Below are positions 34,170-43,965 of a stretch of DNA of 64,000 nt, piece after piece; positions within the stretch are counted from its first letter, which is position 1; each line of letters opens with the position of its first letter. Source of the DNA: an uncultured Erysipelotrichales bacterium (GTDB taxonomy: Bacteria > Bacillota_I > Bacilli_A > Erysipelotrichales > Coprobacillaceae); assembly GCA_910579135.1 (NCBI GenBank), contig CAJTTM010000001.1, forward strand, positions 186,001 through 250,000, given 5' to 3'. Both the position numbers and the translations under genes were made by a program. The notes under the pieces were generated by a model. The model was not told where the DNA came from. It saw only the letters and a program-made list of their open reading frames with translations, and searched no databases.

Positions 34170-35183
34170 ATGCAAATTGAATTAATAAAATGGTATGAAC
34201 AAAATAAAAGAGATTTACCTTGGAGAAAAACAAGAGATCCTTATAAAATATGGATCAGTGAAATTATGTTACAACAAACAACAGTAGAAGCTGTTATACC
34301 TTATTTTATAAGATTTATGGAACGTTTTCCTAATATCCAAACACTCTATAAAGCGAGCGAAGAAGAAGTTTATAAATATTGGGAGGGTCTTGGATACTAT
34401 AGACGTGCAAAACATATTTTAGAAACTGCTCAAATTATTCATAATGAATATCATGATGTGTTTCCTAAAGATTTTAATACAATATTATCTTTAAAGGGAA
34501 TAGGTCCTTATACTGCAGGAGCAATCAGTTCTATAGCCTTTTTAAATCCAACTCCTGCTGTTGATGGAAATGTTTTAAGAATTATATCAAGATACTATTT
34601 AATCAAAGAAAACATAGCATTAAGCAAAACAATCAAAAAAATAGAAAACATTGTAGAAGAATTAATTAAAGATTATAATCCTTCATCTTTCAATCAAGGA
34701 CTCATGGATTTAGGAGCTAGAATATGCCGTCCTAAGAATCCCAAATGTGATCTATGTCCTATCTCTCTACATTGTCAAGCATATCAAAATAATCAACAAA
34801 ATGTTTTACCAATCAATATTAAAAAGATAAAACATCAAGAACTTCATTTTATTACAGGAGTTATTACTTATAAAAATCAATTTTTACTAATAAAAAATCC
34901 ACAAGGATTATTAGAGAATCTCTATGGTTTTATTCAATATGAAACAGTTAATCCTTATCATTACAATGAATTATTCTATAACGATTATCACCAATCGCTT
35001 TCAGTTGTTTCCTATATCAAAGACATTAAACATGTTTTTACTCATAGAACATGGATCATGCATATTTACCATTATGAATTAAAAGAACCTATAGAGCATT
35101 TATACACATTAAAAGAGATAGAAAAACTTCCTATCTCATCAGCTCATCAAAAAGTACTTCAAGCATATACCAAAGAGAATTAA
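34170..35183 (+). CDS. mutY: A/G-specific adenine glycosylase MutY
   Basis: Removes adenine mispaired with 8-oxoguanine. The 337-residue protein has LPWRKTRDPYKIWISEIMLQQTTVEAV (catalytic Glu about 33), the helix-hairpin-helix LSLKGIGPYTAGAISSIAF (about 108-128), the catalytic Asp in TPAVDGNVLRI (about 132), and the iron-sulphur ligands CRPKNPKCDLCPISLHC (C-x6-C-x2-C-x5-C, about 188-205). The C-terminal NUDIX-like 8-oxoG recognition domain is shortish. The gene overlaps the 3' end of phoH by four bases on the other strand. Confidence 0.94.
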   Translation: MQIELIKWYEQNKRDLPWRKTRDPYKIWISEIMLQQTTVEAVIPYFIRFMERFPNIQTLYKASEEEVYKYWEGLGYYRRAKHILETAQIIHNEYHDVFPKDFNTILSLKGIGPYTAGAISSIAFLNPTPAVDGNVLRIISRYYLIKENIALSKTIKKIENIVEELIKDYNPSSFNQGLMDLGARICRPKNPKCDLCPISLHCQAYQNNQQNVLPINIKKIKHQELHFITGVITYKNQFLLIKNPQGLLENLYGFIQYETVNPYHYNELFYNDYHQSLSVVSYIKDIKHVFTHRTWIMHIYHYELKEPIEHLYTLKEIEKLPISSAHQKVLQAYTKEN

Positions 35184-36142
35184 ACTTCTCTTTTTTCATT
35201 TTCATCATATCTTTCAATAATTCTTTGTACAACAGGGTGACGAACAACATCTAATGCACTCATATAGACAAATCGTATTCCCTTTACACCTTTCAAAATA
35301 GACATTGCCCTATGCAAACCACTCATAACACCTCTAGGTAAATCAATTTGAGTCACATCACCTGTAATAATCATCTTTGATTGTAATCCTAAACGAGTTA
35401 AAAACATCTTCATTTGAGCATCAGTTGTATTTTGAGCTTCATCTAAAATAACATAAGCATCTTCTAAGGTTCTTCCTCTCATATATGCTAAAGGAGCAAT
35501 TTCTACAATTCCTTTTTCAATTAACCTTTCAGTCTGTTCTACTCCTAACATATCATATAAAGCATCATATAATGGTCGTAAATAAGGATCAACTTTTTCT
35601 TTTAAATCTCCAGGTAAAAAACCTAAATTTTCTCCTGCTTCAACTGCTGGCCTTGTTAAAATGATTTTCTTAACTTCATTATTTTTTAAAGCTCTAATCG
35701 CAAAAACAACAGCCAAATAAGTTTTACCTGTTCCAGCAGGACCAATCCCAAAAACAACATCATTCTTCATTAAAGCCTGATAATATTCTTTTTGTCCTAA
35801 AGTCTTAGGATAAATCACTTTACCATGAATTGTTCTTGCTATTTTTATTGAATACAAATCATCCATTACTTTAACATTATCAGTTTCAATTAGTTTCAAA
35901 GCATATAAAACATCACGCTTTGAAATCTCCTTACCCTTTTTAACAAGTCTAATCAAAGCTTCTATAACTTTTTTTATTAAACCAATTTTATCTTCATTAT
36001 CACAAAGAAGAATCTCATCACCACGTAAAATGATTTCAGTCATAAAAGCATCCTCAAGTATTCCTAAATTTTCTTCATGATTACCAATTAAATTTCTAAT
36101 CTCATCAATAGAACAATCTTCAAGTTTTAAAACTTCTTTCAT
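35180..36142 (-). CDS. phoH: PhoH family ATPase
   Basis: A 320-residue PhoH/YbeZ ATPase implicated in RNA metabolism (usually near ybeY and era). Walker A FGIGPAGTGKTYLAVVFA (about 130), YMRGRTLEDAYVILDEAQNTTDAQ (Walker B with DEAQ, about 215-235) and LTRLGLQSKMIITGDVTQIDLP. It starts one base after the yqfD stop, making the Bacillus order yqfC-yqfD-phoH. No ybeY, cdd or era follows; mutY is convergent instead. Confidence 0.95.
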   Translation of the reverse strand: MKEVLKLEDCSIDEIRNLIGNHEENLGILEDAFMTEIILRGDEILLCDNEDKIGLIKKVIEALIRLVKKGKEISKRDVLYALKLIETDNVKVMDDLYSIKIARTIHGKVIYPKTLGQKEYYQALMKNDVVFGIGPAGTGKTYLAVVFAIRALKNNEVKKIILTRPAVEAGENLGFLPGDLKEKVDPYLRPLYDALYDMLGVEQTERLIEKGIVEIAPLAYMRGRTLEDAYVILDEAQNTTDAQMKMFLTRLGLQSKMIITGDVTQIDLPRGVMSGLHRAMSILKGVKGIRFVYMSALDVVRHPVVQRIIERYDENEKREV

Positions 36143-37063
36143 TCATTTCTCCTTTTTTATTGCTATATCTTCTAATAATGTATAATGCATTATTAAAGTT
36201 ATTTTACTACGATTCCTATCTATTTGTAAAACATTTTCTTTATCAATCTCTACATTTGCAGGAAGTGAAGATCTAATCTTTAATAACAATTCATAAAAAA
36301 CACTACCCTGATCCTGTCCAGTATTTTTAACGCTTGCCTGATAAGTATTAAAAGTATAAGCATAAACATGTCCTTTTACTGGTATGATTTTACTTTTTTT
36401 ATCAGTAGAAATCAAAGTGTTTTCAATTAATAAATCCCCTTTTTTTACATAATCTAAACGTTTTACTTTAATCATTCCACTATCCACATCAAATGATTCA
36501 ATCATTCCATCTTTTTTTGCATAAATATTTCTAAAATCTGATTTTTCTAATTCATCTTTTGCTTTATTCGTATATTCAACATAAAAAACACTACCTCTTT
36601 GATAAATATTTAAATACTCAACACTTTTCTTATATTTATTTTTTAAACTCATTAATATATCATTTAACTCTTCAAAATCTCTTAACCTAGAATAATGATT
36701 AATTTGTTCTTTATTTAAAGTCTTTATAATTTGAGTATTTAAATGAGGTATACTCCCTATAATCTTAATATCAAAAATAAGATGAGAAAAAACAAATAGC
36801 CCTAAAACAAAACCAATAATAATCATAACACTATTTAATCCCTTAAAATATAAAAAATATTTCATTAATCCAATTGTCTTTATATATTCTAAAGATATAT
36901 CCATATCTTTCCACAAAAACCTTTGAAAAGTTGAAGCATAAAACATATAACCTTCATCATACTTTTTTAAAAAATGTATCTTTAAATGTTTCTTTCTAAC
37001 ATACTTTAATAAAGATAAAAGATATTCCTCTTCAATATAAAACTGATCATAACCCATGTTCAT
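36143..37063 (-). CDS. yqfD: Sporulation protein YqfD
   Basis: YqfD is a membrane protein made in the mother cell during sporulation; the molecular function is unknown. The 306-residue protein has one clear transmembrane segment (YFKGLNSVMIIIGFVLGLFVFSHLIF, about 75-100) after a cytoplasmic N-terminus and an extracytoplasmic domain with VDSGMIKVKRLDYVKKGDLLIENTLISTDKK, like the family. It is about 90 residues shorter than Bacillus YqfD. Its start overlaps yqfC by 17 bases. Coupled to phoH. Confidence 0.85.
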   Translation of the reverse strand: MNMGYDQFYIEEEYLLSLLKYVRKKHLKIHFLKKYDEGYMFYASTFQRFLWKDMDISLEYIKTIGLMKYFLYFKGLNSVMIIIGFVLGLFVFSHLIFDIKIIGSIPHLNTQIIKTLNKEQINHYSRLRDFEELNDILMSLKNKYKKSVEYLNIYQRGSVFYVEYTNKAKDELEKSDFRNIYAKKDGMIESFDVDSGMIKVKRLDYVKKGDLLIENTLISTDKKSKIIPVKGHVYAYTFNTYQASVKNTGQDQGSVFYELLLKIRSSLPANVEIDKENVLQIDRNRSKITLIMHYTLLEDIAIKKEK

Positions 37064-37250
37064 GACATTCTATCACCTTAATCTTCCCTTTCATCTTTAA
37101 CTCATCACAACCATAATATTCAATCTCAAAATCCTTTCCTCTTATTGATACATCATAATTTTCCATCTCTAATCTCATATAATGAATATCCATATATTTT
37201 ACTAACTTATAATCTTTAATCAAAATATGATCTTGATCATAAATAATCAT
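37047..37250 (-). CDS. yqfC: Sporulation protein YqfC
   Basis: A 67-residue YabP/YqfC-family protein (shorter than the ~93 of Bacillus). MIIYDQDHILIKDYKLVKYMDIHYMRLEMENYDVSIRGKDFEIEYYG matches the family pattern, with I-x-D-Y-x-x-I and I-x-G-x-x-L/F. The start overlaps no other gene; AGGTGG precedes it closely. First gene of yqfC-yqfD-phoH, about 60 bp after rpsU and past its terminator. Role in sporulation inferred from family and order. Confidence 0.8.
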   Translation of the reverse strand: MIIYDQDHILIKDYKLVKYMDIHYMRLEMENYDVSIRGKDFEIEYYGCDELKMKGKIKVIECHEHGL

Positions 37251-37280
37251 ATGACCACCTCAATAATACATATGAAAATA

Positions 37281-37307
37281 AAAAAAAAGAAGAACTATGT
37301 TCTTCTT
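37281..37307 (-). terminator. Terminator of rpsU
   Basis: Stem AAGAAGAAC / GTTCTTCTT with a three-base loop, followed on the minus strand by TTTTTTTTATT. The stem overlaps the rpsU stop codon by two bases. Confidence 0.85.
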
Positions 37308-37485
37308 ATCTTTTTCCTTTATTTTTTCTAGCAGCTTCAGATTTCATTTTTCTTTTTAAACCTGGTTTTACATAGAATTCTCTTTTACGTGCTTCAGCAA
37401 GGGTTCCTGTTCTAGAAACTTGTCTTTTAAAACGACGTAATGCATCATCTAATGATTCATTTTCTCTTACTACAGTTTTTGCCAT
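37306..37485 (-). CDS. rpsU: 30S ribosomal protein S21
   Basis: Fifty-nine residues, [23 protein letters not shown] to AARKNKGKR, the standard S21 sequence: basic, with the conserved E-N-E-S-L-D-x-A-L-R-R-F-K-R near the N-terminus and REFY. A poly-G ribosome site (GGGGGG) lies ten bases before the ATG. Single gene with its own promoter and terminator ahead of yqfC, the usual Firmicute neighbourhood (yqeY would normally follow but is absent). Confidence 0.97.
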   Translation of the reverse strand: MAKTVVRENESLDDALRRFKRQVSRTGTLAEARKREFYVKPGLKRKMKSEAARKNKGKR

Positions 37486-37523
37486 TTTGAACTTTCCCCC
37501 CTTTACTAACTACATGCAAATGA

Positions 37524-37552
37524 ATTATACACGTTAATATGGAAAAAATCAA
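37524..37552 (-). promoter_or_regulatory. Promoter of rpsU
   Basis: Minus strand -35 TTGATT (37547-37552), 17-base spacer, perfect -10 TATAAT (37524-37529), 39 bases before rpsU. Confidence 0.8.
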
Positions 37553-37612
37553 GTTTTTTTATTAATATATAAAATTTTATATACACTTTTCCCATATTTT
37601 AACAATTTTTAA

Positions 37613-38902
37613 CTAACAACTTTTTTCTTTAAGTATTTTTTTGGCACTTACAAGCTTAACACATAATGCAAATAATAATGCGGCCTGTTTAAGTTCATCA
37701 ACACTTGGATATGATGGAGCGATTCTAATATTAGAATCCTCTGGATCATTACCATATGGATAAGTTGCTCCTGCATTTGTTAAAACTGCACCTGCTTGTT
37801 TACAAGCTTCAATAATATCTTTAGCACAGCCATTTAAAGCATTAAATGATATAAAGTATCCTCCAAGTGGATGACTCCATGTTCCTATATCCAAACCACT
37901 TAATTGTTCACTTAATATTTTTTCAACCATTTCAAACTTAGGACGTAAAACATCAGCTTGTTTTTCCATATGTTTTTTAACACCTTCAGCATTCTTAAAA
38001 TATTCCACATGACGTAATTGATTAATTTTATCATGACCAATAGATTGAACTGTCATATGTTTTAATACATCTTTTTTATTATCTATTGAACAAGCTAAAG
38101 CTGCTACACCAGAACCTGGGAATGTGACTTTAGAAGTCGAACAAAATTCAAACACAATATCGGCATTATCATTTTCTTTACATAATTGAATAATATTAGC
38201 AACATGATCTTGTTTATCATTATATAAATGATGTAAACAATAAGCATTATCCCAGAATATTCTAAAATCTTTTGCAGCTGGTTTTAGCGAGGCAAAACGT
38301 TTAACAACATCTAATGAATATGTCACACCTGAAGGATTAGAATATTGTGGAACACACCAAATACCCTTTACACTTTTATCATTATTAACATATTCTTCTA
38401 CCATATCCATATCTGGACCATCTTCTAATAATGGTACTGGAATCATTTTGATTCCAAAATGTTCAGTAATCGCAAAATGACGATCATACCCAGGAACTGG
38501 ACATAAGAACTTTACTTCATCTTCTTGACACCATGGTTTTTCTCCTAAATAGCCATGAGTATATCCTCTACTTATTTGATCAAACATAATATTTAAACTA
38601 GAATTACCAAAAACAGTGATTTCATCAGTTGTTACATCTAATAATTCTGCAAATAACTCTTTTGCTTCATCAATACCATCCAAAATACCATAGTTACGAT
38701 AATCCATATTTTTTACTAATTGACTTTGACTATTAATAACATTTAACATATCCATAGACAAATCTAATTGATCAAAATTAGGTTTTCCTCTTGCCATATT
38801 AAGTTCAAGCTTTTTAGCTTTTATATCCACATATTCTTTTTCTAAATCAGAAATCAAAGACTTTAATTCATTTTCATTCATTTGTTTAAAAGACTTATTC
38901 AT
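37613..38902 (-). CDS. PLP-dependent aminotransferase (aspartate aminotransferase subgroup Ic)
   Basis: A 429-residue fold-type I enzyme. MNENELKSLISDLEKEYVDIKAKKLELNMARGKPNFDQLDLS at the N-terminus, NSSLNIMFDQISRG (about 100), and the PLP-binding Lys in FCSTSKVTFPGSGVAALA (about 255) match the subgroup Ic aspartate-type aminotransferases (PF12897), distinct from classical AspC. It probably transfers an amino group between aspartate and 2-oxoglutarate, but substrate range in this subgroup is broad. Monocistronic by position. Confidence 0.87.
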   Translation of the reverse strand: MNKSFKQMNENELKSLISDLEKEYVDIKAKKLELNMARGKPNFDQLDLSMDMLNVINSQSQLVKNMDYRNYGILDGIDEAKELFAELLDVTTDEITVFGNSSLNIMFDQISRGYTHGYLGEKPWCQEDEVKFLCPVPGYDRHFAITEHFGIKMIPVPLLEDGPDMDMVEEYVNNDKSVKGIWCVPQYSNPSGVTYSLDVVKRFASLKPAAKDFRIFWDNAYCLHHLYNDKQDHVANIIQLCKENDNADIVFEFCSTSKVTFPGSGVAALACSIDNKKDVLKHMTVQSIGHDKINQLRHVEYFKNAEGVKKHMEKQADVLRPKFEMVEKILSEQLSGLDIGTWSHPLGGYFISFNALNGCAKDIIEACKQAGAVLTNAGATYPYGNDPEDSNIRIAPSYPSVDELKQAALLFALCVKLVSAKKILKEKSC

Positions 38903-38968
38903 ATTTTCTATCCCCTTTTCTATATATAGATATATTATCTATTTTATATACAAAATGCAAGAAATAAT

Positions 38969-38993
38969 AAAAAAACCAATCACAAAAGATTGG
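38969..38993 (-). terminator. Terminator of deoC
   Basis: Stem CCAATC / GATTGG with a six-base loop, followed on the minus strand by TTTTTTT. Just after the deoC stop. Confidence 0.8.
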
Positions 38994-38997
38994 AATT

Positions 38998-39642
38998 TTA
39001 CTTTTCTTTCACTAAACGAACACCTGAACTTGTTCCAATACGAGTTGCTCCAGCATTAACAACTGCAATCATATCTTCAAAAGATCTCACACCACCAGCA
39101 GCCTTAACCTCCAATTCAGCACCTACAGTATCTTTCATTAATTTAACATCTTCTGGAGTTGAACCCCCTGTACTAAAACCAGTTGATGTTTTTACAAAAG
39201 TTGCTTTTGCTTTTTTAGCAGCCAAACAAGCTCTTACCTTCTCATCATCTGTTAATAAACATGTTTCAATAATGACTTTTACACATTTCCCATCACTTGC
39301 ATCAATAACAGCCTTAATATCTTCATAAACTTTTTTGTCATCACCATCTTTTAAAGCACCGATGTTAATGACCATATCAACTTCATCAGCACCTTTTCTA
39401 ATAGCATCCTTTGCTTCAAAGGCTTTCACTTCACTTGTATTTGCACCTAAAGGAAAACCTATTACTGTACAAACATTGACAGAGCTTCCCTTTAATTTTT
39501 CTACACAATATTCTATCCATGTAGGATTAACGCATACAGAAGCAAAATCATTTTCTATAGCTTCTTGACATAATTTATCAATGACTTCTTTTGTTGTATC
39601 TGCTTTTAAAGCAGTATGATCAATTAATTTATTATATTTCAT
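38998..39642 (-). CDS. deoC: Deoxyribose-phosphate aldolase
   Basis: Splits 2-deoxyribose-5-phosphate into glyceraldehyde-3-phosphate and acetaldehyde in deoxynucleoside catabolism. The 214-residue protein shows [15 protein letters not shown] at the N-terminus, [15 protein letters not shown] (Asp, about 90), [13 protein letters not shown] (about 130), and the Schiff-base Lys in [14 protein letters not shown] (about 150). ATG 39642 is used, with AAGGAG six bases upstream; the frame stays open 12 codons further without a ribosome site. It overlaps the murE-like gene by 11 bp on the same strand, an unusual neighbour. Confidence 0.95.
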   Translation of the reverse strand: MKYNKLIDHTALKADTTKEVIDKLCQEAIENDFASVCVNPTWIEYCVEKLKGSSVNVCTVIGFPLGANTSEVKAFEAKDAIRKGADEVDMVINIGALKDGDDKKVYEDIKAVIDASDGKCVKVIIETCLLTDDEKVRACLAAKKAKATFVKTSTGFSTGGSTPEDVKLMKDTVGAELEVKAAGGVRSFEDMIAVVNAGATRIGTSSGVRLVKEK

Positions 39643-41095
39643 CTTCTTCTCCTTGACTATAAATTTTTTGAATTGCATTCAATGCAATATATTTATCACC
39701 TGGATAAGGTTCATGACCAATAGTTGATGTCATAAATTGTTCATGACCTTTACCTAAAATTAAAATAATATCATCTTTATTCGCAATTTCTATTGCTTGT
39801 TCTATAGCTATTCTACGATCTTCTATAATAACTGATAAAGGTTTTGTAATATGTTTTTGAATATCTTGACAAACCTCATTAATATCTTCATCTCTTATAT
39901 CTTCAGCTGTTAATATAACTTGATCTAAATATTCATTTGCTAATTTACCAATTTCTTCTCTCTTAGAATAATTTCTTTTTCCAGGTGCACCAAAAACACC
40001 AATAATTCTTCCATTTTTACATACTGATCTAGCAAACTGGAAAACTTTTCGATAACTTGTTACATGTTGACAATAATCAACAATAACATGGAAAGGATAA
40101 GGGTGAGATAATAATTCCATTCTTCCATCAACCTTTTTAATTTGTCCAATTGCTTCAATGATTTGAGATAAAGGCATATCTAAAACAATTAATGCTGCAA
40201 CAACTGCTAAAATATTAGAAACATTGAAATGTCCAAGCACTGGAACACTAACACGATAAGTTTCATCTTTCACTAACAAATCAAATTCACTATGATCAAT
40301 AAATAATTGAACATTCTTAGCCATTATATCAGCAGTATGCTTAATTCCATAGGTCATCACATGCGAATGAATCTTATCCTTAACATCCATATAAAATCTT
40401 ACAGAATCAGTATTTAAAATTGCATATCCATGACTATCCAACAATTGAAATAACTTCTCTTTGCTTGTCATCAAATGTTCCATAGTTCCATGAAAATCCA
40501 AATGTTCTTCATAAATATTAGTAAATATACCAATATTAAAATGAACACCATCAACTCTTTTAAGGGCCAAACCATGGCTGGATACTTCTAAACATACCCC
40601 TTTCACATCATTTTTTACCATTTCATTTAAATGACGATGTAAGAATATTGTTTCAGGAGTTGTATAAGGACACTGAATAATACGACCAGCATATTTAATA
40701 TCATTTGTTCCAATATATCCCATCTTTAATAATTGAGATAAAATATCATAAATCATCAAGGCAACAACAGTTTTCCCGCTTGTTCCTGTTATTCCAATCA
40801 TGCTCATCTTATAACTTGGATTATCATAAAAAATATCTGCAACCCTATTTAATTCATCTAAAACATCATTCACTTGAATATAAAGAATATGAGGATGTTT
40901 ATAAGGAATAGGTTTTGAATACACAATACACTTTGCTCCTTGAAAGATTGCATCTTCAATATAACGATGACCATCAACACTCAATCCATCAACACAAAAG
41001 AAAACCGAATCCTTTCCAACATATCTCGAATCACTATGAATAGAAACAACCTTAAAATCTTCTTTAACATCAAATAACTCATTAATTTTCTTCAT
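39632..41095 (-). CDS. murE: MurE-like UDP-MurNAc-dipeptide ligase with altered substrate motif
   Basis: A 487-residue Mur ligase of the MurE type: N-terminal UDP-binding domain ([22 protein letters not shown]), ATP loop [15 protein letters not shown] (about 107), [41 protein letters not shown] (about 170-215) and the carbamylated-Lys segment [10 protein letters not shown]. The stretch [16 protein letters not shown] stands where MurE enzymes have the D-N-P-R or D-N-P-A amino-acid recognition motif, and DYCQHVTSY replaces D-Y-A-H-T-P. The third amino acid it adds is therefore not predictable, and it could be a paralogue of MurE. ATG 41095 chosen over TTG 41110. Confidence 0.85.
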   Translation of the reverse strand: MKKINELFDVKEDFKVVSIHSDSRYVGKDSVFFCVDGLSVDGHRYIEDAIFQGAKCIVYSKPIPYKHPHILYIQVNDVLDELNRVADIFYDNPSYKMSMIGITGTSGKTVVALMIYDILSQLLKMGYIGTNDIKYAGRIIQCPYTTPETIFLHRHLNEMVKNDVKGVCLEVSSHGLALKRVDGVHFNIGIFTNIYEEHLDFHGTMEHLMTSKEKLFQLLDSHGYAILNTDSVRFYMDVKDKIHSHVMTYGIKHTADIMAKNVQLFIDHSEFDLLVKDETYRVSVPVLGHFNVSNILAVVAALIVLDMPLSQIIEAIGQIKKVDGRMELLSHPYPFHVIVDYCQHVTSYRKVFQFARSVCKNGRIIGVFGAPGKRNYSKREEIGKLANEYLDQVILTAEDIRDEDINEVCQDIQKHITKPLSVIIEDRRIAIEQAIEIANKDDIILILGKGHEQFMTSTIGHEPYPGDKYIALNAIQKIYSQGEEDEI

Positions 41096-42389
41096 CAATA
41101 ACCGCTCCAATCAAAACAACATCATCAATATCATGAATATGTACATGATAAATATGTCCTATCGAAGATATTGGAAGATCCACTTTCACCTTTAAATAAT
41201 TCGACGCATGACCTATCATATAATCACCATCTTTTTCCTCAATCAAAACTTCTAAAATTTGATCAACTTGAGATAAAGCATATTCCCTATTTAATCTATG
41301 TGATAAACCAATCAATGATTTGACTCTTTGTTTCTTAATTGTATCATTGACTTGTTCTTTCATTCTAGCAGCTGGAGTTCCTTTTCTTTTAGAATAAGGG
41401 AAAACATGTAACTGATTAAAATGTAATTTTTCTATCCAACGATAAGTTGCCTCAAAATCCTCATCATTTTCACCTGGAAATCCCACAATAACATCTGTTG
41501 TTATAGAAATATGAGGAAGTTTTTCTTTTAATTCAAAATATTTTTCTTCAAATTCTTGAGTTGTATATTTTCTATTCATCTTCCTTAAAATCTTATCATT
41601 TCCAGATTGAATAGGAATATGAAGATGATCAACAATAATAGAAGATGAAGCAATCAATTGTATAATTTCTTCACTCACCTGACTCATTTCAATAGAAGAA
41701 ATACGCAATCTTTTTAAGCCTTTAACTTGACTTGTTAAATCTACTAATAAATCATAAAATGAATAATGATCTAATTCAGCACCATACCCAGCAGTATGAA
41801 TACCTGTTAAAACAATTTCACTAAAACCATGATTGACCAAAGTTTGAGCTTGTTTAATAACACTATCCCTACTTCTAGAACGCATTCTTCCTCTTGCGTA
41901 AGGAATAATACAATAAGTACAAAAATTATTACATCCATCTTGAATCTTTAAAAAAGCTCTAGTGTTCTTTGTAAACAAATCAACATCTAAATCTTCAAAA
42001 GTTGCTTGTTTCATAACATCATTAATTTTAACAATTTGTTTACCAGTTCCCTTAAATTCATTAACCAAATCAACAATTTCATTTCTATACTGAGTTCCTA
42101 AAACAACACTTACACCCTCAATACATTCGATTTCTTCACTAGCCACCTGACTATAACAACCTACAACACAAATAATCGCATCTTTATTTTTTTTATGAGC
42201 TTTTCTAATCATTTGTCTAGATTTCGCATCACCTGTATTAGTCACAGTACAAGTATTGATGACATAAACATCAGCTTTTTCTTTAAAATCAACTTCTTGA
42301 TAACCAGCTTCACAAAACAATCTTAAAATAGCTTCAGATTCATAAGTATTTACTTTACACCCTAAAGTATGTATGGCAATTGTATTCAT
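41082..42389 (-). CDS. mtaB: tRNA (N6-threonylcarbamoyladenosine-C2)-methylthiotransferase MtaB
   Basis: Radical SAM enzyme converting t6A37 to ms2t6A37 in ANN-decoding tRNAs. The 435-residue protein has the UPF0004 domain (HTLGCKVNTYESEAI; NTCTVTNTGDAKSRQMIRKA; VVGCYSQ, three cluster Cys), the radical SAM motif CNNFCTYCIIPYARGRMRSR (about 155) and a C-terminal TRAM domain. N-T-x-T-V-T-x-x-G-D-x-K-S-R identifies MtaB rather than MiaB. Overlaps the start of the murE-like gene; AAAGGA precedes its ATG. Confidence 0.95.
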   Translation of the reverse strand: MNTIAIHTLGCKVNTYESEAILRLFCEAGYQEVDFKEKADVYVINTCTVTNTGDAKSRQMIRKAHKKNKDAIICVVGCYSQVASEEIECIEGVSVVLGTQYRNEIVDLVNEFKGTGKQIVKINDVMKQATFEDLDVDLFTKNTRAFLKIQDGCNNFCTYCIIPYARGRMRSRSRDSVIKQAQTLVNHGFSEIVLTGIHTAGYGAELDHYSFYDLLVDLTSQVKGLKRLRISSIEMSQVSEEIIQLIASSSIIVDHLHIPIQSGNDKILRKMNRKYTTQEFEEKYFELKEKLPHISITTDVIVGFPGENDEDFEATYRWIEKLHFNQLHVFPYSKRKGTPAARMKEQVNDTIKKQRVKSLIGLSHRLNREYALSQVDQILEVLIEEKDGDYMIGHASNYLKVKVDLPISSIGHIYHVHIHDIDDVVLIGAVIDEEN

Positions 42390-42400
42390 ATTGATCCTTT

Positions 42401-43171
42401 CTATTTATATTTCTTCAAAACTTTTTTATAAGTCTTCTCACAAATAAATTTCTTTTCTAATAAATAATCTAAACACTCTTGGTATTGATATTCCTCTACC
42501 ATTTTGATAATCTCTTTAACTTCATCAATATCCACATTTTCTTTACATTTATTATCTATAATAGTCACTTCATTTAAGTACTCTAAATTCTCTTTTTTAA
42601 AAATATAGATTGTATATAATTCATCATAATAAAAACAAATATGTCTATCATCCTCATAAACAATTTGTAAACAAGAAAAATCAGTACGATAAATATCATT
42701 TCCATATAATTCTATAGCACTATGAATATGCATTTTATAATTTTCTACATAATCATGATGTGCCTTTAACATTAAAACACTATAATCATTAATATATCTA
42801 CTATTCACAAATGGTTCTAAAAATGGAATATAAATATTTATTTGATTATCTTCATCATAAAAATGAGGAGCATTTTCTAAAATATCAGCAATCTCTAAAT
42901 TAAACATCTTTCTTTTTTCTTCATAATTTAAATAATTAATTAAATCATAATTCTTACTCAAAAATATAGAATAAGCATCATCAATAAGATTCTTTGTTTG
43001 AAAACCTTTTAAAATAATTTCTAAATCAAACATATCAAATTCATCTTTAATAGAAACCTTAAAACCATTCCTTTCAAGATGACATTTCTCATTATAAATA
43101 CTTTTATATAAATTTGTTTTATTCAAAGAAACCTTTTTCTTATATTTATTTAAACTTTCTATAAACCCCAT
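42401..43171 (-). CDS. Conserved-looking hypothetical protein between rsmE and mtaB
   Basis: A 256-residue, acidic, soluble protein with no signal peptide or transmembrane segment and no motif I recognise. The N-terminal ~30 residues are basic (MGFIESLNKYKKKVSLNKTNLYKSIY), then it becomes Asp/Glu/Tyr-rich; the C-terminal 40 residues are predicted helical and Lys-rich (EEYQYQECLDYLLEKKFICEKTYKKVLKKYK). Its ATG shares one base with the rsmE stop, and 11 bases separate it from mtaB, so it is part of the RNA-modification operon. Function unknown. Confidence 0.7.
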   Translation of the reverse strand: MGFIESLNKYKKKVSLNKTNLYKSIYNEKCHLERNGFKVSIKDEFDMFDLEIILKGFQTKNLIDDAYSIFLSKNYDLINYLNYEEKRKMFNLEIADILENAPHFYDEDNQINIYIPFLEPFVNSRYINDYSVLMLKAHHDYVENYKMHIHSAIELYGNDIYRTDFSCLQIVYEDDRHICFYYDELYTIYIFKKENLEYLNEVTIIDNKCKENVDIDEVKEIIKMVEEYQYQECLDYLLEKKFICEKTYKKVLKKYK

Positions 43172-43905
43172 TATTTCATCAACTCCCTTGTGTAACCAAT
43201 CACGCTCATCATATAAAGAGGTGCAGTTTCACTTCTTAATATTCTTTTTCCTAAAGAACATTCTACAATCCCTAAAGACTTCATATATGTAATTTCTTTT
43301 TCATCAAAACCACCTTCAGGACCTACTATAATTGTAATAGATTCATATGAACTATTCATGACCTGAGACAAATGAGAAGCTTCCCCTTGTTTACTCGCTT
43401 CCTCATAAGCAACTAAATTATAATCTGATAAATATTGACTGATCTCATTCAATTTAATAGCTGGCATTAACTTAGGAATCTTTAAACGCCCTGATTGTTC
43501 ACTCGCTTCTTTTAAAATACGTTGATAACGAACATATTTCTTAGAAAAAGAATTTTTATCACCTTTAATCACACTTCTTTGACTAAAAAAAGGAACGATT
43601 CTATTGACACCTAATTCTGTTGTTTTTTGTAATACAAATTCAAATTTATCATTTTTAGGCAATCCATAAACCAAAGTGACATCAACATCTAATTCATGAT
43701 TATCATCTAATTTCTCAATAGGTAACAGTTGACCACTATCAACATTTTGTATCTCACATAAAAAAACATTCTCAAAAGGATCAATACAAATGACTTGAGT
43801 CTTAGGACGAAAACGCATAACTCTACTCATATGTTTAATTTGGTCTTCTTGACAAGAAAAAAGATGATTCAATTTTAATTTCTCTTCAACAAAATATCTC
43901 TGCAT
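43171..43905 (-). CDS. rsmE: 16S rRNA m3U1498 methyltransferase RsmE
   Basis: SPOUT methyltransferase that methylates U1498 in the ribosomal P site region. 244 residues, MQRYFVEEKLKLNHLFSCQEDQIKHMSRVMRFRP (PUA-like N-terminal domain), VYGLPKNDKFEFVLQKTTELGVNRIVPFFSQRSV (about 85-115), and the trefoil-knot segments IIVGPEGGFDEKEI and LGKRILRSETAPLYMMSVIGY at the C-terminus. ATG 43905 is chosen with GGTG just upstream; the frame stays open nine codons further. First gene of the rsmE-unknown-mtaB-murE-deoC run. Confidence 0.94.
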   Translation of the reverse strand: MQRYFVEEKLKLNHLFSCQEDQIKHMSRVMRFRPKTQVICIDPFENVFLCEIQNVDSGQLLPIEKLDDNHELDVDVTLVYGLPKNDKFEFVLQKTTELGVNRIVPFFSQRSVIKGDKNSFSKKYVRYQRILKEASEQSGRLKIPKLMPAIKLNEISQYLSDYNLVAYEEASKQGEASHLSQVMNSSYESITIIVGPEGGFDEKEITYMKSLGIVECSLGKRILRSETAPLYMMSVIGYTRELMK

Positions 43906-43965
43906 AATATCACCTTCCCCATAATAGCACATTTTACATACAAAAAAAACAAATAATCAAAAGAA

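Noticed and set aside
38990..39568. Two plus-strand frames opposite deoC
   Set aside because: Antisense shadows of a well-supported gene.
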